A stretch of DNA of 64,000 nucleotides from an uncultured Collinsella sp. (GTDB taxonomy: Bacteria; Actinomycetota; Coriobacteriia; Coriobacteriales; Coriobacteriaceae), in contig UQTW01000014.1 of assembly GCA_900544115.1 (NCBI GenBank), positions 1 to 64,000 of the forward strand. Reading direction: 5' to 3'. Below, in pieces: positions 8,640 to 16,841 of the stretch. The notes beneath the pieces were generated by a model, which saw nothing but the letters and a program-made list of their open reading frames with translations, was not told the origin of the DNA and ran no database searches. The stretch's first letter is position 1, and the number at the start of each line of letters is the position of its first letter. Position numbers and translations under genes: made by a program.

Positions 8640-10400
8640 ATGGAATCGATCGTTAAGTTCTTGGAGAAAGGTCAGCCGTACTTCGACAAGGTCTCTAAGA
8701 ACATCTACCTTCAGGCCATTAAAGACGGCTTTTTGGCAGCAATGCCCATCATCCTGTCTTCTTCTGTCTTCCTGCTTATTTCGACCCTGCCGGGCGTTGT
8801 CGCCACGGTCGGCGGCTTTACGCTGCCCGACTGGTGGAACGTCGACGTCGTGAACTTCTGCAACAAGGTTTACAACTTCACGATGGGCGTCGTGGGCATC
8901 ATGGTCGCCGGCACCACCGCAAGCGCGCTGACCGGCTCCAAGAACCGCCGCATGCCTGCCGGCAAGGCCATCAACGCCACGAGCACCATGGTCGCCGCCA
9001 TGTGCGCTATGCTCATCTTGGCCGTTACCCAGACGAGTGCCAAGATCGACGGCGCCGATGTCTCGGTGTTCTTTACCGACAACATGGGCACCAAGGGCCT
9101 GCTGAGCTCCTTTGTCGCCGCATTTGCCACGGTCAACATCTATGCCTTCTGCATTAAGCGAGACATCACCATCAAGCTGCCCAAAGAAGTCCCCGGCGCC
9201 ATCGCCCAGAACTTCCGCGACATCTTCGCCTTCAGCTTCTCCATCCTGTTTGTCGCCGTCATCGACGTTATCTGCCGCACCTGCTTGGCCGTCCCGTTTG
9301 CCAACGTCATCTCCACGCTGGTGAGCCCGCTGTTCGCCGCTGCCGATTCCTACGCCGGCCTCGCCCTCATCTGGTTCATGATCCCGCTGTTCTGGTTCAT
9401 GGGCATCCACGGCCCCTCGGTCGTTAAGCCTGCCCTCAACGCCGCGCTGTTTGGCAACATCACCACCAACCTCGCCACGCTGCAGGCCGGCGGTCACCCC
9501 GCCCTCGCCCTGACCGAGAACTTCGGTAACTACATCGGCGAACTCGGCGGCACCGGCGCCACGTTCATTGTCCCGATCATCTTCCTGCTCTTTATGCGCT
9601 CCAAGCAGCTCAAGGCCGTCGGCAAAGCCTCTGTCGTACCCGTGATGTTCGCCGTCAACGAGCCGCTGCTGTTCGCCGCGCCCATCATCCTCAACCCGTA
9701 CTTCCTGATCCCGTTCCTGTTTGCCCCCGTGGCCAACGTCCTCATTGGTAAGTTCTTCATCGACTTTTTGGGCATGAACGGCTTTATCTATGCCATGCCG
9801 TGGGCACTCCCCGGACCGATCGGCACCTTCATCGACACCAACTTCCAGCCGATCTCTCTGGTCCTGGTTGTCGTCCTGCTGGTCGTTGACTTCTTGATCT
9901 ACTACCCATTCTGCAAGGCCTACGACAACGTCCTGTGCAAGCAGGAGGCCGAGACCCTGGCCGAAGAAGAGGCCGAGGAGGCCAAGGCCGTCAAGACCGC
10001 TGCCGCCCCCGCCGTTGAGGCTCCTGTTGTCGAGACCTCTTCTGCCACCGAGGCCTCCGCAGCTCCGTCCGCCCTTAAGGGCAAGGATCTGAGGGTTCTG
10101 GTTCTGTGCGCTGGCGCCGGCACCTCTGCACTGCTCGCCAACGCGCTTAAGGAAGGCGCCGACGAGCTGGGCATCGACATTACCGCCAACGCCGGTGCCT
10201 ACGGCAGCCACTACGCCATCATGGACCAGTACAACGTCATCGTCCTGGCTCCGCAGGTTCGCACCTATTACAACGAGATGAAGGCCGACACCGACCGCCT
10301 GGGCATCACGCTGCTGTCGCCCAAGGGCAAACAGTACATCGACCTCACTAAGGATCCCAAGGGCGCCGTCGCCTGGATCGAGGAAAACCTCGAGGCATAA
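8640..10400 (+). CDS. PTS lactose/cellobiose-family EIICB fusion, module 2
   Basis: A 586-residue permease with the same layout as the one at 2098: EIIC membrane domain with HGPSVVKP, an Ala/Glu-rich linker, and EIIB with phosphocysteine C490 in LVLCAGAGTSALLANAL. GAGGAG lies a few bases before the ATG. It is more like the module 3 EIICB (12020) than the module 1 EIICB: both open with a MxxIVKxLEK-type start followed by NIYLQAIKDGFL, and both have the IMDQYNVIVLAPQV type EIIB ending. It lacks EIIA. Confidence 0.92.
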   Translation: MESIVKFLEKGQPYFDKVSKNIYLQAIKDGFLAAMPIILSSSVFLLISTLPGVVATVGGFTLPDWWNVDVVNFCNKVYNFTMGVVGIMVAGTTASALTGSKNRRMPAGKAINATSTMVAAMCAMLILAVTQTSAKIDGADVSVFFTDNMGTKGLLSSFVAAFATVNIYAFCIKRDITIKLPKEVPGAIAQNFRDIFAFSFSILFVAVIDVICRTCLAVPFANVISTLVSPLFAAADSYAGLALIWFMIPLFWFMGIHGPSVVKPALNAALFGNITTNLATLQAGGHPALALTENFGNYIGELGGTGATFIVPIIFLLFMRSKQLKAVGKASVVPVMFAVNEPLLFAAPIILNPYFLIPFLFAPVANVLIGKFFIDFLGMNGFIYAMPWALPGPIGTFIDTNFQPISLVLVVVLLVVDFLIYYPFCKAYDNVLCKQEAETLAEEEAEEAKAVKTAAAPAVEAPVVETSSATEASAAPSALKGKDLRVLVLCAGAGTSALLANALKEGADELGIDITANAGAYGSHYAIMDQYNVIVLAPQVRTYYNEMKADTDRLGITLLSPKGKQYIDLTKDPKGAVAWIEENLEA

Positions 10401-10434
10401 GACGCTGACACCACCTGCCGCTTGCAGACAATAA

Positions 10435-10476
10435 ATGGCCCGTGCATCGATGTGTGATGCGCGGGCCATTTTGTTT
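10435..10476 (+). terminator. Intrinsic terminator of module 2
   Basis: ATGGCCCGTGCATC (10435-10448) pairs with the stretch at 10456-10469 with one mismatch or bulge, followed by TTTTGTTT. Confidence 0.85.
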
Positions 10477-10499
10477 AGACCGCACCCGTCCTCCTGTTC

Positions 10500-10556
10500 A
10501 TCTCAATCTGTAACATCTAGCCGAGTTTTTCGGTCCTAGCTGTTACAGATCGAGAT
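10500..10556. repeat. Hairpin repeat family A, copy 3 (type 1)
   Basis: Nearly identical to copy 1, including the TCTAGCCGAGTTTTT core. Arms ATCTCAATCTGTAACA and TGTTACAGATCGAGAT. Confidence 0.85.
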
Positions 10557-10579
10557 GAACGCACAGGCCAAGCCGAAAA

Positions 10580-10634
10580 TCTCAATCTGTAACATGTAGA
10601 CCACTTTTGACCGCTTAGACGTTACAGATCGAGA
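10580..10634. repeat. Hairpin repeat family A, copy 4 (type 2)
   Basis: Arms TCTCAATCTGTAACA and GTTACAGATCGAGA, core with GTAGACCACTTTTGACC, like copies 2 and 7. Confidence 0.8.
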
Positions 10635-10660
10635 CAAACGGAATATACCGGACCGAATTG

Positions 10661-10715
10661 TCTAAATCTGTAACAACTAGCTGAGATTTTCGGCCCTACC
10701 TGTTACAGATTTAGA
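10661..10715. repeat. Hairpin repeat family A, copy 5
   Basis: Arms TCTAAATCTGTAACA and TGTTACAGATTTAGA form a perfect 15-bp palindrome. The core ACTAGCTGAGATTTTCGG is a variant of type 1. Confidence 0.85.
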
Positions 10716-10733
10716 CGAACAGGCCGAGCACGT

Positions 10734-11735
10734 CTACGCCCGCAGGTCCTTTACGCTGGAACGTTCGACCAACACGCCCGAGACGAGCGTACGGCTTCTG
10801 GAGCTCGGGGCTTCCAGACCTGCGACGACCTCGTTAAGCGCACGGATGCCCAGCTCGCGGTGGCGAAACTTCACCGACGTCAGAATGGAGTTGGGAATCG
10901 TCTTGTAGAGCTCATCGTCAAAGCCGATCACGGACACGTCGTCGGGCACACTGAGTCCCTTGTCACGTAGAGCCATCATCACGCCGTTTGCCATGCAGTC
11001 GTTAGCAGCGAGGACCGCCGTGCAATCGGGCTTATTGGCAAGCACGAGGCCCGCGGCATAGCCACTATCCGCATTCCAATCGCCTTGCAGAGGCTCGGGC
11101 GGCTCAATGCCACGCGCCTCGAGTGCCGCACGCCAACCTTTCATACGACACTGGCTCGACAGCGACTCTTTCTTACCAGAGACGAAGTACACGTTCTTGT
11201 GCCCGCGATTCAAGAAGTACTCGCACGCCATGCGCGCGCCGCCCTCTTGGTCGTCACTGACGGTGGAGCAGGTAGGATGCTCCATCGGTGTGATAATCAC
11301 CGTCTTGAGGTCTTTCGGCGCCTCAAAGGTATCAAAGTCGTCGACCATCTGGCGCAGGTTGAAAATCATGCCGTCGACGGGAAGCTGCGACATCCTACGC
11401 GCCGCTTCGGCAAGGGTCATCTTCTCCCCCGCCCGCTTTTTGATCATCGTGAGCGCAAAGCCGCGTTCTTCGGCGGCATCAGCGATACCGTCGATCATGT
11501 CCACGTTGCCGCCCGACAAGTGGAACAGCACCACGCCGATGCACCCGTAACGGCCCAACTTGAGTGAACGCGCGGCAAAGTTCGCCCGGAACCCAAGCTC
11601 CTCCATGGCCGCATGGACCCTATCGCGCGTCGACTCGCGCACGCTATCGGGCTCGTTGATCACGCGCGACACCGTCTTGAGAGAAACGCCCGCGGCAACT
11701 GCCACATCGCTCATTGAGACATTTTTCTTGTCCAT
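10734..11735 (-). CDS. LacI-family repressor of beta-glucoside module 3
   Basis: About 333 residues from the ATG at 11735; the frame is open to a GTG at 11795. Helix-turn-helix MSDVAVAAGVSLKTVSRV with recognition pair Leu-Lys, hinge ANFAARSLKLG, then a sugar-binding domain. It diverges from EIICB at 12020. The palindrome at 11899-11914 and the half-matching site at 11876-11891 are its likely operators. Overall order and spacing copy modules 1 and 2. Confidence 0.88.
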   Translation of the reverse strand: MDKKNVSMSDVAVAAGVSLKTVSRVINEPDSVRESTRDRVHAAMEELGFRANFAARSLKLGRYGCIGVVLFHLSGGNVDMIDGIADAAEERGFALTMIKKRAGEKMTLAEAARRMSQLPVDGMIFNLRQMVDDFDTFEAPKDLKTVIITPMEHPTCSTVSDDQEGGARMACEYFLNRGHKNVYFVSGKKESLSSQCRMKGWRAALEARGIEPPEPLQGDWNADSGYAAGLVLANKPDCTAVLAANDCMANGVMMALRDKGLSVPDDVSVIGFDDELYKTIPNSILTSVKFRHRELGIRALNEVVAGLEAPSSRSRTLVSGVLVERSSVKDLRA

Positions 11736-11817
11736 CGTTGCCACTACTTCTCCAGTCGGTTTTGCATCGCTTGTTTTTTGCGTTCTAGCATACACTACCT
11801 GCCTGACTGATAAATCA

Positions 11818-11846
11818 ACCGTTTACCGAACGATATCGACCGCTCA
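11818..11846 (+). promoter_or_regulatory. 21-bp-period direct repeat, module 3
   Basis: ACCGTTTA (11818-11825) and ACCGCTCA (11839-11846), same spacing as the repeats at 648, 6793 and 30229. Confidence 0.5.
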
Positions 11847-11875
11847 CCCGTATATCCTTGTTGCTCTTCCAAAAA

Positions 11876-11914
11876 TGTCTTACGTTGTCATTAACGAAAT
11901 GACAACGTTGTCAT
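11876..11914. promoter_or_regulatory. Tandem LacI operators, module 3
   Basis: ATGACAACGTTGTCAT (11899-11914) is a perfect 16-bp palindrome. TGTCTTACGTTGTCAT (11876-11891) keeps the right half and lies 23 bp upstream. They sit between lacI and EIICB. Confidence 0.75.
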
Positions 11915-12019
11915 TTCGCAATGCCTTCCTTAAGCAGGAAGGTTTCCGGGCAGTCCTGACCATCCATCGACGACCAGTTCCATCCACATGCATTGCGCAT
12001 CGAGCAGCAAAGGAGCTCT

Positions 12020-13798
12020 ATGGACGCCATCGTAAAGATGCTCGAAAAGCATCAACCGTTCTTTGAGAAGATCTCGAGGAACATCTACCTCCAGGCCATT
12101 AAGGACGGATTCCTTGGGTGCATGCCCATCGTCCTCACCTCTTCGATCTTCCTGCTGATTGCCACCCTTCCTGGCGTAGTTGGCATCACGCTGCCCCAGC
12201 CGCTCATCGACTGGTGCAACAAGCTGTACAACTTCACCATGGGCGTCATGGGCATCATGGTTGCCGGCACCACTGCCAAGAACTTTACGGCTTCCATGAA
12301 CCGTCGCATGCCCGCCGGCAAAGCGCTCAACGACGGCTCCACCATGGTGGCCGCCCAGTGCAGCATGCTGCTGCTCGCTGTTACGCAGTTCACCACCAAG
12401 TTCAACGGCTCCGAACTTTCGGTCTTCGATTGCACCAGCATGGGTACGCGCGGTCTGTTCTCGGCCTATATCGCCGCGTTCATTACCGTGTGGGTCTATA
12501 AGTTCTGCGTCTCGCGCGATCTGACCATTAAGCTGCCCAAGGAGGTCCCGGGCGCCATCGCTCAGAACTTCCGCGACATCATCCCCTTTGGCGGCGCCGT
12601 CATCATCTGCGGCATCATCGATGTCGTTGTGCGCAACCTCATGGGCGTTCCGTTCTCCGAGCTGCTTATCAAACTGCTCTCCCCGCTCTTTACCGCTGCA
12701 GAAACCTATCCTGGCCTTATCCTTATCCAGGCTGCCACCGCGTTCTTCTGGTTCATCGGCGTCCACGGCCCCTCGATCGTCCAGCCGGGCATCGACCCCA
12801 TCCGTCTTGCCAACCAGGCCGAGAACCTGCAGGTTCTGCTGGCCGGTGGTCACCCCGCCCACTCCCTCACCTTTAACATGTCGCTCGTGGGTGAGTTCGG
12901 CGGCACCGGCGCCACGTTCATCGTGCCGCTTCTGCTGATTCTCTTTATGAAGTCCAAGCAGCTCAAAGCCGTCGGTAAGGCCTCGATTGTTCCTGTTGCC
13001 TTTGCTGTCAACGAGCCGCTGCTCTTTGGCGCGCCGATGATCCTTAACCCCTACATGCTCATCCCCTTTGTTGCCGCCGGCTGCGTCAACGTGAGTGTTG
13101 CCAAGTTCTTTATCGATAACGTGGGCATGAACGGCTTCTCCTTCGTGGTGCCTTGGGCTACCCCTGCCCCCATCGGCATCTTCATCACCACGAACTTCCA
13201 GCTTATCGCCCTGGTATTTGTCGCGATCATCATCTTGCTGGACGCCATCATCTACCTGCCGTTCTTGAAGGCGTACGATAAGCTGCTCTGCGACCAGGAG
13301 GCCGAGCGCGCCGCCGAGCTGGGTCTCGAGTCCGATGGCGCCGCTGCCATCGCCGCCAACGCCTCTGCACCCGCTGTCGAGCAGGCCACCGCTTCCGTCG
13401 AGCTGACCGCCGCTGCCGTCGACAGCAAGCCTGTCGCCGATCAGCCCGAGCCCGCTGCCGATGCATCCGCTAAGAAGGATGTCGATGGCCTGAAGGTCCT
13501 CGTCCTGTGCGCCGGCGCCGGCACCTCTGCCATGCTCGCCAACGCCATCAAGGAAGGTGCCGCACAGACCGGAGAGAATATTGCTTCCTCCGCAGGCGCC
13601 TATGGCCAGCACACTGCCATCATGGATCAGTACGACGTTATCGTGCTTGCCCCGCAAGTTCGTAGCTACTACAACGACATGAAGGCCGACACCGATCGTC
13701 TGGGCATCAAGCTGCTCGCCCCGCGCGGCAAGGAATACATCGACCTTACCCGTGACCCCGCCGGTGCCATCAAGTGGCTCCGCGAGAACCTCGACTAG
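12020..13798 (+). CDS. PTS lactose/cellobiose-family EIICB fusion, module 3
   Basis: A 592-residue permease. I chose the ATG at 12020 because AAAGGAG lies a few bases before it; an in-frame ATG at 11993 has no ribosome site. EIIC domain with HGPSIVQP, an Ala-rich linker, and EIIB with C497 in LVLCAGAGTSAMLANAI. GH1 follows after 76 bases. Like the other two fusions it needs an EIIA from elsewhere. Confidence 0.92.
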   Translation: MDAIVKMLEKHQPFFEKISRNIYLQAIKDGFLGCMPIVLTSSIFLLIATLPGVVGITLPQPLIDWCNKLYNFTMGVMGIMVAGTTAKNFTASMNRRMPAGKALNDGSTMVAAQCSMLLLAVTQFTTKFNGSELSVFDCTSMGTRGLFSAYIAAFITVWVYKFCVSRDLTIKLPKEVPGAIAQNFRDIIPFGGAVIICGIIDVVVRNLMGVPFSELLIKLLSPLFTAAETYPGLILIQAATAFFWFIGVHGPSIVQPGIDPIRLANQAENLQVLLAGGHPAHSLTFNMSLVGEFGGTGATFIVPLLLILFMKSKQLKAVGKASIVPVAFAVNEPLLFGAPMILNPYMLIPFVAAGCVNVSVAKFFIDNVGMNGFSFVVPWATPAPIGIFITTNFQLIALVFVAIIILLDAIIYLPFLKAYDKLLCDQEAERAAELGLESDGAAAIAANASAPAVEQATASVELTAAAVDSKPVADQPEPAADASAKKDVDGLKVLVLCAGAGTSAMLANAIKEGAAQTGENIASSAGAYGQHTAIMDQYDVIVLAPQVRSYYNDMKADTDRLGIKLLAPRGKEYIDLTRDPAGAIKWLRENLD

Positions 13799-13874
13799 TT
13801 TCTTCCCTCTGTTGGTGCCCGGACCCCCAGTTTGGGCACCTCTCCCTATTCATATCCCACAGAAAGGATGACTC

Positions 13875-15296
13875 ATGACCAACCCCATGCAGTTCCCCGA
13901 CGGCTTTGTGTTTGGCGGCGCCACCGCCGCTTACCAGGTTGAGGGCGAGACGCGCACGCACGGCAAGGGCAAAGTGCCCTGGGACGATTTCCTGGCAGCC
14001 CAAGGTCGCTTCTCCCCCGACCCCGCAAGCGATTTCTACAACAAATATCCGGTCGATATCGACCTGTGCCAGCGCTTCGGCATCAACGGCATTCGCGTCT
14101 CCATCGCTTGGAGCCGTATCTTCCCCAGTGGCACCTGCGAGATTAACCCCGAGGGCGTCGCCTTCTATCACGAGCTTTTTGCCACCTGCAACAAAGCCGG
14201 CGTTATCCCCTATGTCACGCTCGATCACTTCGATACGCCCGAGGCCTTCTACCAGGACGGCGGCGAGGGCTTTCTGACGCGCACGACGATCGACGCCTTT
14301 GTCGAGTACGCCAAGTTCTGCTTTGCCGAGTTCACCGAGGTCAAGCACTGGTTTACCTTTAACGAGATTCCCGCAACCGCCGAGGGCAGCTTTATCGTCG
14401 GCAACTGGCCGCACGGCGAGAAGTACCGCCTGGACAAGGCCTTCCAGCTCATGCACAACATGATGGTGGCCCACGCCAAGGCTGTCGTCGCCTTCCATGA
14501 GGGCGGCTTTGAGGGCGAGATCGGCATTGTCCAGAACCTGGAGCCCAAGTATCCCCTCGACCCCAACAACGCCGCCGACTGCGAGGCAGCCCGCATGGCC
14601 GACGTCATCAACAACCGCTGGGTACTCGACGCCACCTTCCGCGGCCACTATGCAGCCGACACCATGGAGGCTGCGACCAAGCTGGCCCATATCGCCGGCG
14701 GCGAGCTCGACGTCCGCGACGAGGACATCGCCGCGCTGACCGCCGCGCTCCCCTACAACGATTGCCTGGGTGTCAACACCTACAAGTGCCAGTTCCTGCG
14801 TGCCGCCGAGGGCGAAAACGACATCAACCACAATGGCACCGGCGACAAGGGCTCCTCGCGCTGGTTCCTCAAGGGCGTGGGTGAGTCATGCGTGCGCGAA
14901 GGCGTACCCACCACCGATTGGGACTGGATTATCTATCCCGAGGGTCTCTACGACCTGCTGCTGCGCATTAAGAACGATTACCCCAACTACAAGAAGATCT
15001 ACATCACCGAGAACGGCATGGGCTATAAGGACGACTTTGAGGACGGCTTTATCGACGACGCCCCTCGCATCGATTACATGCGCCAGCATCTCGCGTGGAT
15101 CCTCAAGGCAATCGACGGCGGCGTGAACGTCGACGGTTACTTTGTGTGGTCGCTGCAGGACCAGTTCTCCTGGACCAACGGCTATAACAAGCGCTACGGC
15201 CTGTTCTACATCGACTTTGAGACCCAGCAGCGCTATCCCAAGGCCAGCGCATACTGGTACAAGAACGTCGCGGAGACCGGCCTGCTCATGGCCTAA
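13875..15296 (+). CDS. GH1 6-phospho-beta-glycosidase, module 3
   Basis: A 473-residue GH1 enzyme, closest in this window to the one at 3940 (shared GFVFGGATAAYQVEGETRTH start). Acid/base Glu in WFTFNEIP, nucleophile in YITENGMGY, phosphate-binding NGYNKRYGLF. AAAGGATG precedes the ATG. It forms an operon with the EIICB at 12020 and ends at the terminator 15319-15365. Confidence 0.9.
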   Translation: MTNPMQFPDGFVFGGATAAYQVEGETRTHGKGKVPWDDFLAAQGRFSPDPASDFYNKYPVDIDLCQRFGINGIRVSIAWSRIFPSGTCEINPEGVAFYHELFATCNKAGVIPYVTLDHFDTPEAFYQDGGEGFLTRTTIDAFVEYAKFCFAEFTEVKHWFTFNEIPATAEGSFIVGNWPHGEKYRLDKAFQLMHNMMVAHAKAVVAFHEGGFEGEIGIVQNLEPKYPLDPNNAADCEAARMADVINNRWVLDATFRGHYAADTMEAATKLAHIAGGELDVRDEDIAALTAALPYNDCLGVNTYKCQFLRAAEGENDINHNGTGDKGSSRWFLKGVGESCVREGVPTTDWDWIIYPEGLYDLLLRIKNDYPNYKKIYITENGMGYKDDFEDGFIDDAPRIDYMRQHLAWILKAIDGGVNVDGYFVWSLQDQFSWTNGYNKRYGLFYIDFETQQRYPKASAYWYKNVAETGLLMA

Positions 15297-15318
15297 CTTC
15301 AGCCGCGTATCCCCTGTC

Positions 15319-15365
15319 GGCCGCATGCGAATCCCTCCACGGGTTCGCATGCGGCCTTTTTGTTT
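15319..15365 (+). terminator. Intrinsic terminator of module 3
   Basis: A 13-bp stem GGCCGCATGCGAA with TTCGCATGCGGCC, followed by a T-rich run. Confidence 0.9.
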
Positions 15366-15389
15366 TGGCTCGGCCCGAACAGGCCGTTT

Positions 15390-15446
15390 GTCTCGATCTG
15401 TAACATCTAGCCGAGTATTTCGGCCCTAGTTGTTACAAATCGAGAC
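15390..15446. repeat. Hairpin repeat family A, copy 6 (type 1)
   Basis: Arms GTCTCGATCTGTAACA and TGTTACAAATCGAGAC, core TCTAGCCGAGTATTTCGG. Confidence 0.85.
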
Positions 15447-15470
15447 AAACAGAACGCCCGAGCAGAAATA

Positions 15471-15525
15471 TCTAAATCTGTAACACGTAGCCCACTTTCG
15501 ACCGTCTACCTGTTACAGATCAAGA
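15471..15525. repeat. Hairpin repeat family A, copy 7 (type 2)
   Basis: Arms TCTAAATCTGTAACA and TGTTACAGATCAAGA, core CGTAGCCCACTTTCGACC with GTAG...CTAC pairing. It follows copy 6 after about 24 bases, the same spacing as copies 1 and 2. Confidence 0.85.
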
Positions 15526-15600
15526 CAATAAGATAGTCGAATCCGAACTTTCCAAGCAGTTATGAAGCACGGTTTCTAGTTTTCAGTATCACGAACATAC

Positions 15601-15636
15601 TTTCGGTATCATTTGATACCGATATGATACCGAAAA
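15601..15636. promoter_or_regulatory. Tandem GGTATCA palindromes
   Basis: CGGTATCATTTGATACCG (15604-15621) is a perfect 18-bp palindrome. A further TGATACCGAAAA arm at 15625-15636 mirrors TTTCGGTATCA at 15601-15611. It overlaps the start of the short ORF at 15624 and resembles an autoregulatory operator. Confidence 0.5.
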
Positions 15637-15788
15637 CATATTCGGTCCCGCTGGAGGACTTCGTACGCTACCCAACCAAGTTGCAGGTTCACGAACTCCG
15701 TCGATCTTCCGAGCGCCCACGAATTCCTATTTGCGCGTCAAATCGCATCTCGTTGACACGTAAAATGACGCGCAAAATGGCGTTTTAA
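15624..15788 (+). CDS. Possible small ORF or gene remnant
   Basis: An open frame of 54 codons beginning MIPKTYSVPLEDFVRYPTKL and ending in a basic tail. I do not recognise a family. The first half looks protein-like while the tail (from about residue 40) looks like random read-through, so it may be a truncated gene. No good ribosome site is visible because the palindromes occupy that space. Nearby (15730-15815) there are repeated GCGCGTCAAA/ACGTCAAATT words with no clear structure. Confidence 0.25.
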   Translation: MIPKTYSVPLEDFVRYPTKLQVHELRRSSERPRIPICASNRISLTRKMTRKMAF

Positions 15789-15870
15789 CTTTTATGTGTC
15801 ATTCTGCACGTCAAATTGAAGCGATAATCCCCGCGTCGGCAGAGGGCAGAAGTATCGTCTGCAGCGTTAG

Positions 15871-16635
15871 CTAGCAGATGACCTGCGTGTGTTCCTCAAT
15901 GGCGGCGCGATCCTCGGCGGTAATACCTGGCTCGCACACCACGGCGTCCAAATTGTCCAGGCGACAGAAGGTATAGAAATCGCGCTTGCCGATCTTGCTG
16001 GAGTCGGCGATCAGATAGCGCGAGTCCGCCTTACTAAAGGCGAGCTGCTGGATGCGGCCCTCGTCCATGTTGGACGTGGATACGTCACCGTCCAAGATAC
16101 CGTTGGCGCCGATAAACGCCGCATCGATGCCCAGCGCACGTAGGGTGTCCTCGGCCGTCGGTCCCACAAAAGCGGCAGTGCGCCGTCGGTACATACCGCC
16201 CACGAGGCACAGCTCGCAGTCCTCGCGCTCCTCGAGCAGGTTAAACACCGAAAGCGAATTGGTCACGATACGCAGGCGAAACGCCGGCAGTATCGAGGCC
16301 ATCTGCTCAACCGTGGTGCCCGTACCCAAAAAGATGGTCGAGCCTTCCTCGATAAGCTCCACAGCGCGGCGTGCGATCTGCAGCTTTTCCTCGGCATGCT
16401 TGGTGCGCTTTTCACTGTGCGAATACTCATGGCGCAACATAGCGTGGGGACGGCCCTGTGCACTGCGGGCTCCGCCGTGCACGCGCTCGATCTCGCCCAG
16501 GCTCGCAAGTTCCTCAAGGTCGCGACGGATGGTCATGTCCGATACGCCCAGCGCATCCGAAATCTCCTTGACCGAGACCGTGCCCTGCTCTTCGAGCAGT
16601 TGCCGAACCTTATCCTGTCGTTCTGCCTTAATCAC
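15871..16635 (-). CDS. DeoR-family regulator
   Basis: A 254-residue DeoR/GlpR-type repressor: N-terminal winged helix (VSVKEISDALGVSDMTIRRD, about 19-38), then a ribose-phosphate-isomerase-like sensor domain with FLGTGTTVEQMA and VTNSLSVFNLL. The start codon is GTG with GAGGA 8 bases upstream. It diverges from galM (16842) and probably controls it or another sugar-phosphate pathway. The ligand is expected to be a phosphorylated sugar. Confidence 0.88.
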   Translation of the reverse strand: MIKAERQDKVRQLLEEQGTVSVKEISDALGVSDMTIRRDLEELASLGEIERVHGGARSAQGRPHAMLRHEYSHSEKRTKHAEEKLQIARRAVELIEEGSTIFLGTGTTVEQMASILPAFRLRIVTNSLSVFNLLEEREDCELCLVGGMYRRRTAAFVGPTAEDTLRALGIDAAFIGANGILDGDVSTSNMDEGRIQQLAFSKADSRYLIADSSKIGKRDFYTFCRLDNLDAVVCEPGITAEDRAAIEEHTQVIC

Positions 16636-16841
16636 GATGAATCCTCGCCGTTCTTTGCGCGCATATCATTCAAACAGTAACGAACAAATTGTATCAGACT
16701 CGTGCGCGTCAAAAATGAACGCCCGCACAGCTCCAATCATCACTTTTTTGAGAAAAATACCATCTGCTTTAGTGAGGTGTAGTGATAATCTTGCCTGTTC
16801 GCGCTACAGTTTGTCCGAAATACCTCGATGTTAGGAACCAA

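Noticed and set aside
5490..15525. Family A hairpins as a CRISPR array
   Set aside because: The units are palindromic, in pairs or triplets, with short near-constant spacing and no unique 30-40 base spacers or cas genes.
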